Shown in pieces: positions 1 through 11,782 of a DNA stretch of 64,000 nt. Both the position numbers and the translations under genes were made by a program. Numbering within the stretch: position 1 is the first letter of the stretch; each line of letters opens with the position of its first letter. The stretch lies in assembly GCF_000002235.5 (NCBI RefSeq), contig NW_022145604.1, forward strand, positions 27,399,291 to 27,463,290. The letters are read 5' to 3'. Source of the DNA: Strongylocentrotus purpuratus (lineage: Eukaryota > Echinodermata > Echinoidea > Camarodonta > Strongylocentrotidae). The notes under the pieces are model-generated. The model was not told the origin of the DNA. It ran no database searches and worked only from the letters and a program-made list of their open reading frames with translations.

Positions 1-1329
1 AAACTTTCTTTGATATGAAATTTATCAACAAAAAACAAAAAACAAAACAAAACAAATAATTTAAAGAATATATACAAGAAATCCATTGTATATAGTAGGT
101 ATAAAACCACTAGGCTGAATGTTGTGAAAAGAAATATACGGGACGTTTTCTATTGTGTGTTAAAATATAAATGCATGACTACACCCTCCCTAGCATGCTA
201 AAGCACAATTCGTCTAGATCGTATTTGCATCAATATTTTTCTCTTTGACATACTTTTGATGGATCGATCTCTTTCAGTCTTCACTGCAATTTACACACTA
301 AAAACACAATAATCTTCCATTTGCGTAGAAGCGACGATCAGACGGTCGGTCCGATTATGTTTCTGAAATGTGCACGATGCAGAGATTGACTATGTCCTCG
401 ATCCCTCATGCGCATTACGCCAAATTAGGTTTTGTGTCTTCACTTTGGAGCGGAAATGCAGAAAATGACTTGCAACAGCGTTCACACTCTCGGTATCGGA
501 ATGAACATGAAATCTCTAAGAGTCTAACGCACGGTAGAATTTCGTGAAGAATTGATAGTTTTACACTATCGGATGTGTTCCCATTCTGGGTAGTGTTCAC
601 ACCTCATGTGAGGTGAACTCTTATGTACCGCGCAAATATGTGTACACTTTCGAGCGCTATCTCAACAACAACAAAAATAAAGCGCATTTCCTACTGTTAC
701 AGGTGCCAAATTGACGATGTACCACTGGCGCAAAGTTTTTTTGTTTTTTCTATCACAGATAAATTAACCAATTCAGTTCTGTTCGATGGGCTTTAGTGTT
801 TCGTCCTGTAGTTCACATCAAAATTCAGTTTGAAACAGACAGCCTCTTTTGCTGCCTGTTTGTTTTTCTACGTCTCTAAAAATTCATTTGACAAGAAAGG
901 TTGTTTTTTAATTTTCTTGTTTTGCAGATGTTGAAATATGTCACTAATTGTCATAAAAAACACGATAGAAATGGAAATCAGCGGAGAGCGCGAACACGTA
1001 TTGTTCGTGAACGTATGCTTGGAGTGTGGTCGACTTGCGTATTCTGTGGTTCTGACTTGACTAGATAGACAATTGCAAACCTTGCGGAATCTTTTCGAGG
1101 TCTTTCTTCCGGAAACTATTTTCAATCAGACAATCTTTCCACAATGGGAACACGTCTGGGGAAGTAATGGGTTTTATATTAAACTTCGGGATGGACAAGT
1201 CGACTAAAGTGGATACTCAAACGCCACCCGTGGCAGGCAACCGGAGAGCGTAAAACCACATAGAGAAGGGATGAGGCGCAAAAGTTCAAGTGGTATTATG
1301 GAAATTGCCTTCTTCTGAAGATGCAACTT
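1..1329. other. No gene seen
   Basis: AT-rich unique-looking sequence. Short frames at 415-600 and 868-1125 (minus) have no splice or domain support. Confidence 0.6.
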
Positions 1330-1377
1330 CTTCCATCTGAATTTCAGATACGTTAAACAAACGCAGGGGATGTCCAA
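1330..1377 (+). repeat. Dispersed 48 bp repeat, copy 1
   Basis: Matches 4466-4513 with a single mismatch: CTTCCATCTGAATTTCAG followed by ATACGTTAAACAAACGCAGG and then ATGTCCAA. It contains the palindrome CTGAATTTCAG. Similarity fades quickly on both sides, although both have a GAAG-AGCAAC-like sequence upstream. Probably a fragment of an interspersed element. Confidence 0.75.
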
Positions 1378-3001
1378 GTGTTATTCTATCACTTGGGCAT
1401 ATTGAAGGAGTGTTTGCGACGAAGTCCTAGAGATTGGTCTGCCAGTCAACGGACGGACATACGGGGAGAAGTGGACATGACCACAAGAAGACGTGACGTT
1501 ATCGAAATCGTTTTGTTTTTGTCATTTCCAAGGGGATTACATTTAAACCTTAAACCCTGACTGAAGGATAAAGTGTCCCAGTGCGGTCCCCTAAAAGTGT
1601 CAATTTTAAAAACAACTATTTTTGTACTCTTTATTTTGTTGTAAGACTTGTTGTTCGTGGTATCTTTCAACTGATGTCTAAATTCCACGAAGAGTCTCTC
1701 TTTAAAAAAAAAAAAACTTTTAACAAGCAACAGTTCGGAAGAGACGCTCAAGTTCGTTACACCAGTGACCCCTTTTAAGATGCTTAAGCCCCTCTTGTTG
1801 TGTTGTGCTTACTGATCTTGATAACGTCCTTACACGGGCTACTTTAGTTCAAACTTGTCATTACGAGCATCTTTAAATTAGCTAATATTTTTTGTTAATT
1901 GTTGTCTTGTGACACCTTAAAAGAAATCGGTAGTATGATGGTGCTAAAATAAAAATTGACATCTTAAAGGGAACCGTTTAATTGACAAAACATAGCAGGA
2001 TCTTGGAGAAAAACTGTTGTATTCCCTATTAAAGTCAGGGGTGCAAGCGATGAACAAAAATTGGTTTTAGCTCTTGCCTCGTAAACGTACAAGAAATGTG
2101 ATTGATAAAAGCAAAACCTGTTTTTGATTTGAATAATTATATGACCCCCATATCAGATTGTCAGCCAGTCTTTGTTATTTTCATGTTATTGATGAACACA
2201 AAAACATTAAAATCTACCTGTCTTCGAGGATTTCCAAACAGTAATATATGGAACAAATTTTCATAAGATAACGGTCAAATTCATGACAAAAAAAAAATCA
2301 TAAAACAGCACATTTTAAAGGAGGCCTGCATACAATTTTGATTTCATACATTTATGTAACGTTCGCTACTTGAAAAAGTGCTAAGTAGAACAAACATAAA
2401 ACCGAAAGCGTTTGTGTGTGTGCGCGTGTATGTGTGTTTTTTGTGTGTGTCTTTTCGACATACCATTTACATAATGACTTTTAGTTTGGGTCAATTCTGG
2501 AAATCGCTAATCTGTTTTTAGAATACGGGAGCCCTAGGTCTTGGTTGCATACCCACTCTCCCTCGCGTCCCCCATTCATATCCCACACTCACACGTCTAC
2601 CCACCCTTACAAAACGCACTTACACGAAGACGTGTTTAACCTTTTCTAAGCGAGAATGACCACACGGCCTTCGCATCATTGCTCATAAATATCTCATTAA
2701 TTCTTAGACGCTTTAATTACATTATTAATCGCCAGCCCGTCGGTACTAGTCCTTAATTTGTATCATACAATAGGAGGGATTAACTAATTAAAGGAACCTA
2801 TAATTAACCAGCGACACTTAACATTCTTATGTCATTGTGGCCATGCACCGTGCCAGACTAAACCCGATCGCTACATCATCGGGAGCCAAAGGCAGACTAA
2901 TGATCCGTTGAAAATGGGTTCCCTCTACACAATCAGTTGAACTAATACTTGGTATGCTCATCATTTGCTTCGAAATACAGGAAATTTCCATTGAATTCAC
3001 T
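1378..3001. other. No gene seen; TTAAAGGGAACC motif at about 1966
   Basis: AT-rich. A TTAAAGGGAACCGTTTAATT motif at about 1966 resembles the family D ends, but no partner end was found. A short GT-rich patch lies near 2415-2450. Confidence 0.5.
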
Positions 3002-3100
3002 TGCAAAAACACGTAATTTTCAGATGATTGTGTTTACAAAAACAGGTATTTTTCCCAATGATTGTGTTTACAAAAACAGGTAATTTTCCAAATGATTGTG
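3002..3100 (+). repeat. 34 bp tandem repeat, about 3 copies
   Basis: Units run ATTGTGTTTACAAAAACAGG then TAWTTTTCC and recur at 3027, 3061 and (diverged) 3095, with a partial leading unit from 3002. Units differ by single bases and small indels. Confidence 0.8.
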
Positions 3101-3218
3101 AAGAAAAACTTAATTTCCAACCTGTCATCATCAATAATTAGGATCTCTTTAAGGTGATTGATGAGGAGCTATATCATCTGTTTGGAGCCAGAGGTCTATA
3201 ACTCATACCATTTTAACT

Positions 3219-3243
3219 CCCCCCCCCCCCCCCCCCCCCCCCC
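3219..3243 (+). repeat. Poly-C run, 25 bases
   Basis: Uninterrupted C homopolymer between AT-rich flanks. The exact length may be affected by sequencing. Confidence 0.9.
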
Positions 3244-3931
3244 TTCAGACTCCAAACAGGCGATATTCCCTTCTCATGACCTACGTGTTAGTTCGAACTA
3301 CCTCAGTCTTCGAGTTGTTATCGGGGCTTGAAAATCATTTTATGGTTACTAAAATATGATAATACTAACCTTCAATCATGCTCCTTACCCATAAATCAAG
3401 TTTTTAATTCTGTAATCAACTTTCTTAGCATTTAATACTGATTTGGGAGACAAAACGAGCTGGCTGAAAACAAAAATTACATCATAGGATTTTCTAGTAC
3501 ATGTACTAGTATGTCGATGCTCATCCAATATTGTTGATTTGATTACAACAAATTGATCTGATTTGATGTTATTGTATTTAATACAACCATTGTACAAATC
3601 CAAATTCCAAATTCCCGAAATCAAGATACATAAATTGTACCCCTTGCCCTTAGGGTAACTTTTCGACGGGGCAAATCTGAATAATCGCTGGAAGAGCCTT
3701 TTTCAAAATAAACAGAATTGCTTCTGAAGTAGCGAGCCAGAATTGTTTGCAGGAGAAAGAGAGCGAGGTCGGCGGCTATTTATAAATAAAAATGCTTCCA
3801 ATTTATTTGTTTATATTAAACATCATACTGCGAGGGCGGGATTTTTTAGGAATGCGGGAAAAGTGCACCGTAACCTGTGGATTGGACGTTCAAGTGTATA
3901 GTTACGATACTGCTACTCTTCTCTTCCTGTC

Positions 3932-3972
<41 letters not shown>

Positions 3973-4142
3973 ATTCTCTCTCATCCCCCTCTCTCATCCT
4001 CTCTCTCTCTCTCTCTCTTATTCTCCCCCAACGCACCTTCTTTTCCCCCATGGTCTCCCTCTTTCTCTCTCTCCATCCCTTGATCCATTTATCTCTCCCA
4101 CCACCCCCCCCCTTCTCACCCAAACACACACTTACCACCTAG

Positions 4143-4174
<32 letters not shown>

Positions 4175-4268
4175 GCTCTACCCCCTCTCTCTCTCTCTCT
4201 CTCTCCCCCCCCCCCCTCTCTCTCTCTCTCTCCGTTTATATTTCTTCTTTTCATTCTCTCCTTCTCCT
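3932..4268 (+). repeat. CT-rich low-complexity tract with poly-C stretches
   Basis: Interrupted (CT)n with poly-C islands over about 340 bases. Open frames here (L/S/P-rich on plus, R/E-rich on minus) come from the dinucleotide repeat and are not genes. Confidence 0.9.
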
Positions 4269-4465
4269 CCTCCACCTCCTTATCATTATATAATTTTCTC
4301 GATAAGTTTAACCCAAAATTCACAATGTGACGGCAATCGTTTCATAACGAAGAAATTGATAAGTGCTGATCAACTTTTTTTTGGTGACAATCTTAGAGCC
4401 GATAAGGATTAAACATCATCTCATAATGTATAATGGATGGCTTGAAGAAGGAAGAGCAACAAAGT

Positions 4466-4513
4466 CTTCCATCTGAATTTCAGATACGTTAAACAAACGC
4501 AGGGAATGTCCAA
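4466..4513 (+). repeat. Dispersed 48 bp repeat, copy 2
   Basis: Second copy of the 1330-1377 repeat in the same orientation, one base different (GGGA for GGGG), about 3.1 kb away. No wider homology between the two regions is visible. Confidence 0.75.
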
Positions 4514-4972
4514 CGTGGCCTTTCATCGACGCCTCTAATCAAGAAGGGCATAGCCAAAGGAAGGTTAAACTATTTTATTATTTTGGGTTTTGCTGCTATG
4601 TTTTGTGTATGTCCAACGCTTATTCAAAAGTCTCTAAACCATAAAAACTGCGCTCGAATGCAAACGGCTGTTAATTGTTTTGTCTTATTCAATGCAACGT
4701 TATTAATATTTTTTTAAATTTTACCAGATTGGAAATCCATTCTTTAAGGAGCCGAATCAGCGATTTCTTTATTTTAGACTGGAAATCCCAACTAAGAGTA
4801 GCAAAAAGCATTTAATCCACTTTCTCAAAAGAGTCGTTCAAATCGCTAATTCTGAGTAGATTCTAATATAGTTCTGAGAACAAAGTCGTTACTAATATAT
4901 ATATACACTATCGTTCGTTCGTACAAAGAATATTAAGGAGTACATCATCTAAGTAGGAAGATCTTTATTTAG

Positions 4973-5018
4973 CCAACATCATCGAGCTCCCCAAGTCCAG
5001 AAGCACCGTGAGGGGAAC
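4973..5018 (+). CDS. Possible 46-nt exon (weak)
   Basis: TTTATTTAG precedes the segment and GTAAGA follows it, so both splice sites are plausible. One frame (after two leading bases) reads NIIELPKSRSTVRG. Nearly every codon in it ends in G or C (ATC ATC GAG CTC CCC AAG TCC), which is striking in this AT-rich surrounding. No neighbouring exon was found on this strand, and a chance match cannot be excluded at this length. Confidence 0.2.
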
Positions 5019-6167
5019 GTAAGAACGTAAGAAAACATATTTTACAGTATTAGGGCTACATTAAACTCCAAAAATAGAGTGATCTATAATATGACTCCAA
5101 GAAGAGTGGATCAATGTCTGTAGATGACCGTGCAAAAATGTTTTGTGTTATGGTTCATGATGTTCTTAATTGCATTTCATTTCGTACTATTTCTCTTATT
5201 GCAGAATTTCTAATATTATACTTTAAAAAGGAGACAGCTTCAAAAGATAAATTACACTGTGTGCGTTCAACCCTAAGGTATATATATTCCTAATCGATCT
5301 CAATATAATGCATCGTCTCAAAATAGCTTAAAGATTAGTTCCAGTATTCGCCGAAGTCTGAAACTCTAAAACTGTCATGCGTAGCTAATAGAAAATTAGC
5401 ATTCTCATACTCACCTGCTCCGAAACATTCCTATACGGTAAATATATATATCCACCTGAATTTTGCATGAAGGAGACTGTTACAAAGGACGATTAACTGC
5501 AAATGTAGCCTTCATCCCAGACATTTGTTGCATTTGTTCTACTATTTTGAAGTATGATACCAAAACAGCTCGTTTCCCAATGCATTGCGCCCCCCCCCCC
5601 TCTATATTTGGTCTTTCAATTAGAGCACAGGCAGTATTGACAACCGTAAACCATGGTAATATTCAGATTTACCTAAGATAAAAATGCTTTTAAAACCTTC
5701 GATCAAGAATAGACCTACGAGTAACACGAAAAAGTCACTTCAGACGTTTTTCCCTGTCAAGCCTTTTCTCTTATTTATAATGCATGTAACGACCTACAAG
5801 TCAAGCTGGGCAGGTGGTCAGATGAATGCGCTTCGGTTGATTAATATTCTCCGTGTATTTTCTCTTCGAAACCGGGAGTTTGACACTTTGAGGTTACTTT
5901 CGGGTAACACGAATCATATAATTACTGCATACTGTCTTGATGGTCGTATGCCCACAGAGTATACAATTTTCACACAACTGCGCCAGGAGTGTCAATTTTG
6001 ACAGACATGGCGCATTATAAATGTTCACTATTATTATTATTAACATCATCCCTTCTTTTGAGGTTTGCATTCTCATAAATATAAGGATTTGCAAAAACCT
6101 TCATTCAAACTATTGTGCATATGAAGTGAACATAGAAAATACTTAACTATAAAATAGTCATTATTAT
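5019..6167. other. No gene seen
   Basis: AT-rich. A 10-C run lies at 5590. A frame of about 105 codons at 5684-6001 (+) is unsupported by codon pattern or motifs. Confidence 0.5.
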
Positions 6168-6363
6168 TTAAAGGTCCACTTCACTACTGGTAGCCTACTT
6201 GCGACCTCTATATAACAAACCATGCCTAATCGGTGACCATTGGTCCCCCATGATCCTCTTTTTCTTATGTTAACTGAGAGCTGAGTTGATGAGATAACCA
6301 CCTGTCCAGTGACCTTGCAGGGCAGTCTAATCTCTCCTGTAAACTATGGCAGATACGCTTTAA
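6168..6363 (+). mobile_element. MITE family C, copy 1 (about 196 bp)
   Basis: One of three copies (with 40163 and 56084), all in the same orientation. Shared landmarks in order are CTCTATATA, CCTAATCGGTG, TTGGTCCCCCATGAT, GAGAGCTGAG, GATGAGATA, CCACCTGTC and CAGTGACC. The ends are short inverted repeats close to TTAAAGCCC and GGGCTTTAA, flanked by TTAA. An internal stem (ACCACCTG paired with CAGGGTGGT) is visible in the family, less perfect here. No coding capacity. Confidence 0.85.
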
Positions 6364-9250
6364 GAAACGTCAACGTGTGTCTTTACTATAGCATCCAAAC
6401 ACAAGGGTAAATTGAGGCTGTATCTTAAATAATTGTCAAGGACCTATTCATGAATATACAAACAACTTAACGATATAGTTATTTACATATCTTGATTAGG
6501 TGTGTTAAATTACTCAACCTGAGGCGGGTTTAGTGGTTACATATTTTCCCCAAAATACATCAAAGGTTACTACGTGATGCCTTTGTCTTTTTATAATATT
6601 TATTTTTACTCGTAGGCTACAATACGTGACACAAATACGTATCAAAAGGAATAGTTATATAAGCGTAAAGAAATTAAATCATAAACAATCACTAATAAAA
6701 CATGGGTGCCTGGACTTTTCACGAAAACCTCCTATCTTATGACGTACTTAAGTCGTGATTGAAAGAACCACCTTATTTATCCTGGTTTTGATTTCTAGCC
6801 GCAAATCTCATCATATGAGACTTCTCTTGTCTTTCTCTTGTCTTCACAACGACTAACACCGAGGCATGTCTGCGCATCTATTTACGAGCTTATTTTGACG
6901 TCGGATTGGGCAGGGCAAATTGGAGAGTCGTGACTTCTCGGCGAAAACACACGATGACGGTACACGATTACCGCGTGATTTGGGGATGCAGAAAAGAAAA
7001 TGAGGGAATGAGAGATGGGGGGGTACATAGTATAGGCGTTTTTTCCCATCGGTACTTGATGTTGATTTGTATGCACTATAATGAGTTCCCTTGTCTGAGG
7101 TTTGGGCAATGTTCAAATACAACTGTTGAACTTTGTCGCGTGGGCTCTGTCAGGAGTCGATAAACTTTTCTCTCTGCAAGTAATAGTTGAAACCTTATTT
7201 AAAAATTATTAAAAATGTCAGAAGGGGGTAAGCACCTTATCTTAATGTTGCAATGCGTAATAATAATCTGTTGAATTGAAATAAATGTACGGATGGTCAG
7301 TATTACAAAACGAATGAAAAGTTTAATATAATGATTCGGTCACTATCTTTCTCTTTAATGTTTGTAGCTATAGTCGAAGTTATAAACAAAGAGTTTATCC
7401 TGAAAACAGCACACTTAATCACTTGACTACTTTATATACTAAACAAGATCATGTATATTTTCAAAACCTTCTCATTTGGCATTAGAGTGCATTTTCACCT
7501 TGATACGTCATGAAATGTGTTTTCGTTCTCACACGACCTCGCTCATGAAAGCAGGGGAGGTGAAGAGGATGGAACATAAATGTGATAACAACATAAACAA
7601 CAACGACGTTATCAAACATAAGCGGAGATTGAAACAATTGCATAGATAGCTGCGGATATCCTTCGCTTATTGGCACTTTTTCCTGACAAGACGCCAGTGT
7701 CACCATTGTGTCCAAACGTCCGTATATTTGGCCAGTGACCTAGGCTGTACTGGAAAATAGGCAGGTGTCATCTCAGTTGGGATTTGCGTTAGGTTTTTAT
7801 CCAATTATACAATTCAATGTTAGTTTATTGTCTTCATGGAATCTTGTTTTCGTCTATCTCATGTATACTCTGAGGGATTCTATGTACAGAACTCGATTTG
7901 CCTTTCAGCATCTGGAATTACATTGCAAAGCAGTAGAAATATAAGGTAAAAGGCACTGGAACTCTTGTGTATGTCACAGGTACATGTAGAAAGAAAACAG
8001 GAGAATGGCGTCGCGTATATACGGTATAAAAGATACTATTCCTTGTCTTTACGAACAATATATACTATTTTTCACGCAATATCAGTTCAACATTACTTCC
8101 TAAACAATTGTATTTCTAGTACATTTAAATACAAATATGGAATATGAAATCGTTATAGAATCATTTACAATTATATATAACTTTATTTATTATGTATAGG
8201 AAACTATATCATAATGATCTGCTTTATCAGAAAACGTATGAATAATGCATACGTTGTTTCTATGATTTAAATTATTGCAATTGTCGATGAATGGTAACAC
8301 GTAAGGTTAAGTGTCTACGACGAAAAAATACGCCTATAATTCGTCCTCGTGAAAAGAATACAATCAAAAGCAAAGAAGCCATAGAATTGTGATCTTACTG
8401 GTATTAAATGTGTTCACATCAAGATAAAGATATCACGGTTCGTTGGGAGAGACGCGATTAAAGAAGCTCGAGTAGAAAGGCAGAGAATGGCAAGGACATA
8501 CAGAGAGAATAGGCAGCAATTAAGGGGCGAGGTACAGTAATATGTTATTGTAAGATCAGATGTAGGAAATGTATTCAATAGTCGTTTAATTTAGCACATT
8601 GTTGGTTTTGATAGAGTGTGCGAAAAAAAGAGTTTTGTTTTGTTTGGGTTTTATTTGGTTGCATTTTGAACGATTTAAATTGAGCAACATGAATACATCG
8701 AAACCAACGGTTCGTTCAGACAGCTGTTCATGACAGCTCTTGACAAGCTAGATAATTATATGCTCTATGCATCCAACTAGTACTCTATTTGTTTGCCATT
8801 ACATTTTCAATTTCTATAGCAATGCATAAGTATGTGAAAGATATTTTTTAATAAATAATTTAAACCAATGGAAATTAAAATTGCAAGTGGAAATGAGGAC
8901 ATACACAATCCCTGCTATAATTGTGTCACGCAATTTGAATGCAATCTGTCGACTAGGTGTTAACATTCCATATCGTAAATGTTTCCGCAATGCTTGGCAA
9001 CGTCAAGTAAAAGGCCTGGCATCCTGTTCAGTCCCCGCGAGGGTCGGATAAACCGCCACGGCGGGTCAAAACCAAAAGGAGACACTCGTCATTCGTCAAT
9101 ATTGACAGCAAAATATGAAATATGTATATATCACGTCTCTTGCCAACGCTTAAGAGGATTATGAAGGACGAATATTATGACCTTTGATGTCTTAACCGCT
9201 CAATCACCATTGAAATTGTACATTTTAATATCAACTGACAGGACACTTAC
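6364..9250. other. No gene seen
   Basis: AT-rich intergenic or intronic sequence. Overlapping plus and minus frames at 6853-7163 conflict and lack motifs. A short GC-rich patch (CCCCGCGAGGGTCGG...GGCGGG) lies near 9032-9066. Confidence 0.5.
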
Positions 9251-9644
9251 CGAATTAGTTGAAGGAAATCCACTTCGATTTAGGGATATCTCTTCGCTGT
9301 CCGGAGGATGTTCAAATTTGTCGACAAGTCCGCTATGATCGACGATAAGGGTATGTCCGAAAAGGAATGCTTTCAAATGCCGACTAGTCAGGTCATGATT
9401 CACAAAATTAAATAATTCAGGAGCTATTTCACGCAGATTAATTTTCCATCATCTTCCAATTGATTCGCTAGAGTCAGTTGAGAAGTCTCCAACAATTTTC
9501 CTTTCAAATGTTAGGTTTTTGATCACCGCGATGAATGTTTTCACAAGTAGGGAAGTGTCTTCTGCAACGTCCAGAATCCCGACATATGTTTCGTAAAAAG
9601 GTTTGTCCTCTTAATCTCCAAGAGTAATTGTTCATCTGTGATTT
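9251..9644 (-). pseudogene. Unidentified exon-like coding block, frame interrupted
   Basis: On the minus strand a good acceptor (TTATCGTTTTTAG) leads into a block that reads as protein-like sequence almost to a consensus donor (TTCG|GTAAGTG at 9250). Pieces include ITDEQLLLEIKRTN, GILDVAEDTSLLVKTF, REIAPELFNFVNHDL and FGHTLIVDHSGLVDKF. The frame is broken in about two places, so this is either a decayed gene copy or a real exon with sequence errors. Amino-acid make-up is mixed and non-repetitive, unlike the low-complexity frames nearby. I recognise no family. The donor side ends in phase 0; no convincing next exon was found downstream. Confidence 0.35.
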
Positions 9645-9692
9645 CTAAAAACGATAAGAATCCAGTGAAAATTCAACAGGGCGATAGCCAAA

Positions 9693-9900
9693 ATGTCGAA
9701 GTATAAAAATCAGACCGGAGACAAAATGAGAGAGTTGAACGAGAAGATGAGCCGAAATCTCAAAACGATGAGCTTTCGTGCTACGCTGAATCGTAAAATG
9801 GGCCAAGTTTGGATGGAGGAAAGAGTCGCCTGCTGGGAGAAGAACTCTTTATCGATCCGATCGCTTCGAAGGTTAAGGTGGAGTCTGCGAAATTCCTCGC
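9693..9900 (+). CDS. Possible start of an open frame, unidentified
   Basis: An ATG with A at -3 opens a frame whose first 70 or so codons look coding-like: basic, Met- and Lys-rich (MSKYKNQTGDKMRELNEK, then FRATLNRKMGQVWMEE), with many purine-first codons. After about 9900 it runs into a pyrimidine-rich tract and becomes S/L/P-rich, so any real exon would end before then. No clear donor was fixed. The minus-strand block at 9251-9644 ends just before it. No family recognised. Confidence 0.2.
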
Positions 9901-10114
9901 GCCTTTTTTTTCCTTTTCCGCCACTGTCGCTCTCTAGCGTTCTCTCTTTGCGATCGCGATCTCCGATCCTTGCTCGCTCTGATGTGACCTGTGTGCAAAG
10001 AAATGGAAAATACGATTATTCTAAAGATAGAGGTTTACATACGACAGAATGCACCAAATACACTGTTTATCACTGAAGATACCTTAACACGATTAGGCAG
10101 GTTCGGAAATGTTT

Positions 10115-10512
10115 TGAACCGGGGGATAGAGAGAGAGAGGGTGGGAGAGAGAGGGGGAGAGAGAGAGAAGAGGAAGAAAAAAAGGGAGTGGGGAGAGCGG
10201 GAGAGAGCGAGATAGATAGAAAGAGGTGGGAATAGGGACATACAGAGAGAACAAGGGTGAGAAGGAGAGATTGAAATAAGTTGAGTTGCAGAAGGAGATG
10301 AGAGAGGGGTGGAGAGGGACAGGAAAACAGAAAGATAAAGGGTGAATGAGAGACAGAAGGAAGCAAAATGAGAAGAGGGGGAGAAGGAAAAAAGACTAGG
10401 AGGGGTGGGGTGAGGTCAGAAAAGGGGAGGGAGATAAAGGGTAAGGCTGGGGAGTAGAGCAGAGAGAAAGGGAGGAAGAGTGAAAGAGAAAGAGAGATGG
10501 GAAGATAGTGAT
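10115..10512 (+). repeat. Purine-rich (GA)n tract, about 400 bp
   Basis: Almost pure A/G on the plus strand with GAGAGA, GGGAG and AAGG blocks. Minus-strand open frames here (S/L/P/F-rich) are composition artefacts. Such tracts can form triplex DNA or bind GAGA-type factors. It lies directly upstream of the CpG-rich block. Confidence 0.85.
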
Positions 10513-10584
10513 ATGAACCCAAAATATGTGCAGCCAGGTATGCACAGAAGACATCAGTCAAGGTGTTATAACCCGTGTTTGTGT

Positions 10585-10905
10585 TAAACGCGCGTTCAAG
10601 GAAGGATATGAGGAGCATCCAATGGATGCATTCACGCGGAGTTTGCTAAGTGGTATCAGGGGACAGGATTATCCTTTTGAGTCGGTGTGTGATATCGCGA
10701 GGCGTGTGCGTACACGGGTCGCGCGCACGCTCCGGATCTCGCCCAACCGCAGCTCTCCCGTCTCTCCTTCCTTCTCTCACATCTCGAGCAGGCTGGCCTG
10801 AATCTACGCTACCGGGGACACGCGCACTCCCTGGAACAGAAAAATTCAGGCGACTTCTTCCTTCACTCTGCCCCCAAGCGCCTCCCTACGCCCGGAGTTA
10901 GCAAG
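10585..10905. promoter_or_regulatory. CpG-rich block, possible promoter or first exon
   Basis: About 320 bases with many CpG dinucleotides (CGCGCGCACG, ATCGCGAGGCG, ACCGGGGACACGCG, CCTACGCCCGG) inside AT-rich DNA, preceded by the GA tract. Open frames of 80-90 codons cross it on the plus strand but overlap in different frames and match nothing I know. A CpG-dense island beside a GA tract would fit a transcription start region, direction unknown; it could also be a repeat fragment. Confidence 0.3.
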
Positions 10906-11202
10906 AGGAGGAGTGTGTGTTTAGCAAATTAGACCGAATTCTATCGATTCCACACTGCTTGTTCTACACCCTTGCTCGTGCCTTTACATGTCTTAAAACA
11001 AGTCACGTGATGACTTGTTATCACACGAGTCAATCAATATTCGTTCCGCCATTATTAAAAAACAAATCTCGCACTTGTCTCTAGACGAGATTTTGTCCTC
11101 ATCCTGATTAAGGAGGTCGTGACACCTGCTCCTCAGTCTGATTAATTGATTTCTGTGAATCTCTCAAACTTTTTTCTTCTTTCTGCAGGTAATCCTTGGA
11201 CA

Positions 11203-11747
11203 TTAAAGGTACTATGTCCCATTTGCAGGCCAAAAAAATGAAATGTTAAATCCAACGGCATTTGAAAGATACATGTAATACTAATTTAGAACTTCCCTAA
11301 AAAAGGTGGGGCTTGAAAATGTTTTCAAGTGGGGAAAAAACGACTATTAGTTGTCAAATCGACTTAGGAGCTATAGAGCCAATAATTAATAGTCTTGATT
11401 TCCAGACCATTGTACCGAATGGTCATACGTTTTATGCTGAGCAAAGATTCAATCAGTTTAATTTTGGCCATCACAAGAAGTGGGTTATTGATGTAGACAA
11501 ATGCTTATGTACCTTTTACAAGCTCATTTTATGTACGTTATTTTCCAAAGAAGAAAAAAGCCAGTCAGTCACTCAATAGTGTCTGACAGTGAAGTCTAGC
11601 AAGTAAACGGGTTTCCTTGCATAATTTGAATATTAGGACACTGCTAACGTTTAAATTTCACAGATAGGACATACATGACATATTCATAATTCCTGCAAAG
11701 TTCTACAGAATTTTAGGTGGGCTGCAAAAGGGACATAGTACCTTTAA
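11203..11747 (+). mobile_element. MITE family A, copy 1 (about 545 bp, TTAA ends)
   Basis: The left end TTAAAGGTACTATGTCCC and right end GGGACATAGTACCTTTAA are exact inverted repeats, extending inward as TTTGCAGGC against GCTGCAAAA. TTAA on both sides suggests insertion at TTAA, as in piggyBac-like elements, although the next bases are not the usual piggyBac CCC. A second copy lies at 43419-43960, about 90% identical by eye. The interior holds an open frame of about 88 codons in both copies, but differences between copies are not concentrated at third positions, so I read it as non-coding. The right-hand TTAA is shared with the start of family B. Confidence 0.85.
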
Positions 11748-11782
11748 AGGTAATACAAAGTTTGGGGAAATTTTGAAAACTG
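11744..11782 (+). repeat. Family B terminal fragment (TTAAAGGTAATACAAAG)
   Basis: This segment matches the reverse complement of 44017-44055 over about 39 bases (TTAAAGGTAATRCAAAGT, then GGGGAAATTTTGAAAACTG). It starts at the same TTAA that ends family A copy 1. No matching opposite end was found within the next few kilobases, so the element is truncated or diverged. Confidence 0.6.

Noticed and set aside
3792-4323. Long S/L/P-rich and R/E-rich frames over the CT tract
   Set aside because: Dinucleotide repeats create open frames on both strands; no gene features.
5415-5455. Minus-strand 41-base segment with GAGCAG|GTGAGT donor and TTCAG acceptor
   Set aside because: Two frames are open and the content is partly a TA repeat; too short to support as an exon.
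11313-11579. 88-codon frame preserved in both family A copies (also 43526-43798)
   Set aside because: It starts at TTG rather than ATG, and differences between copies fall at all codon positions, so there is no sign of protein-level selection.
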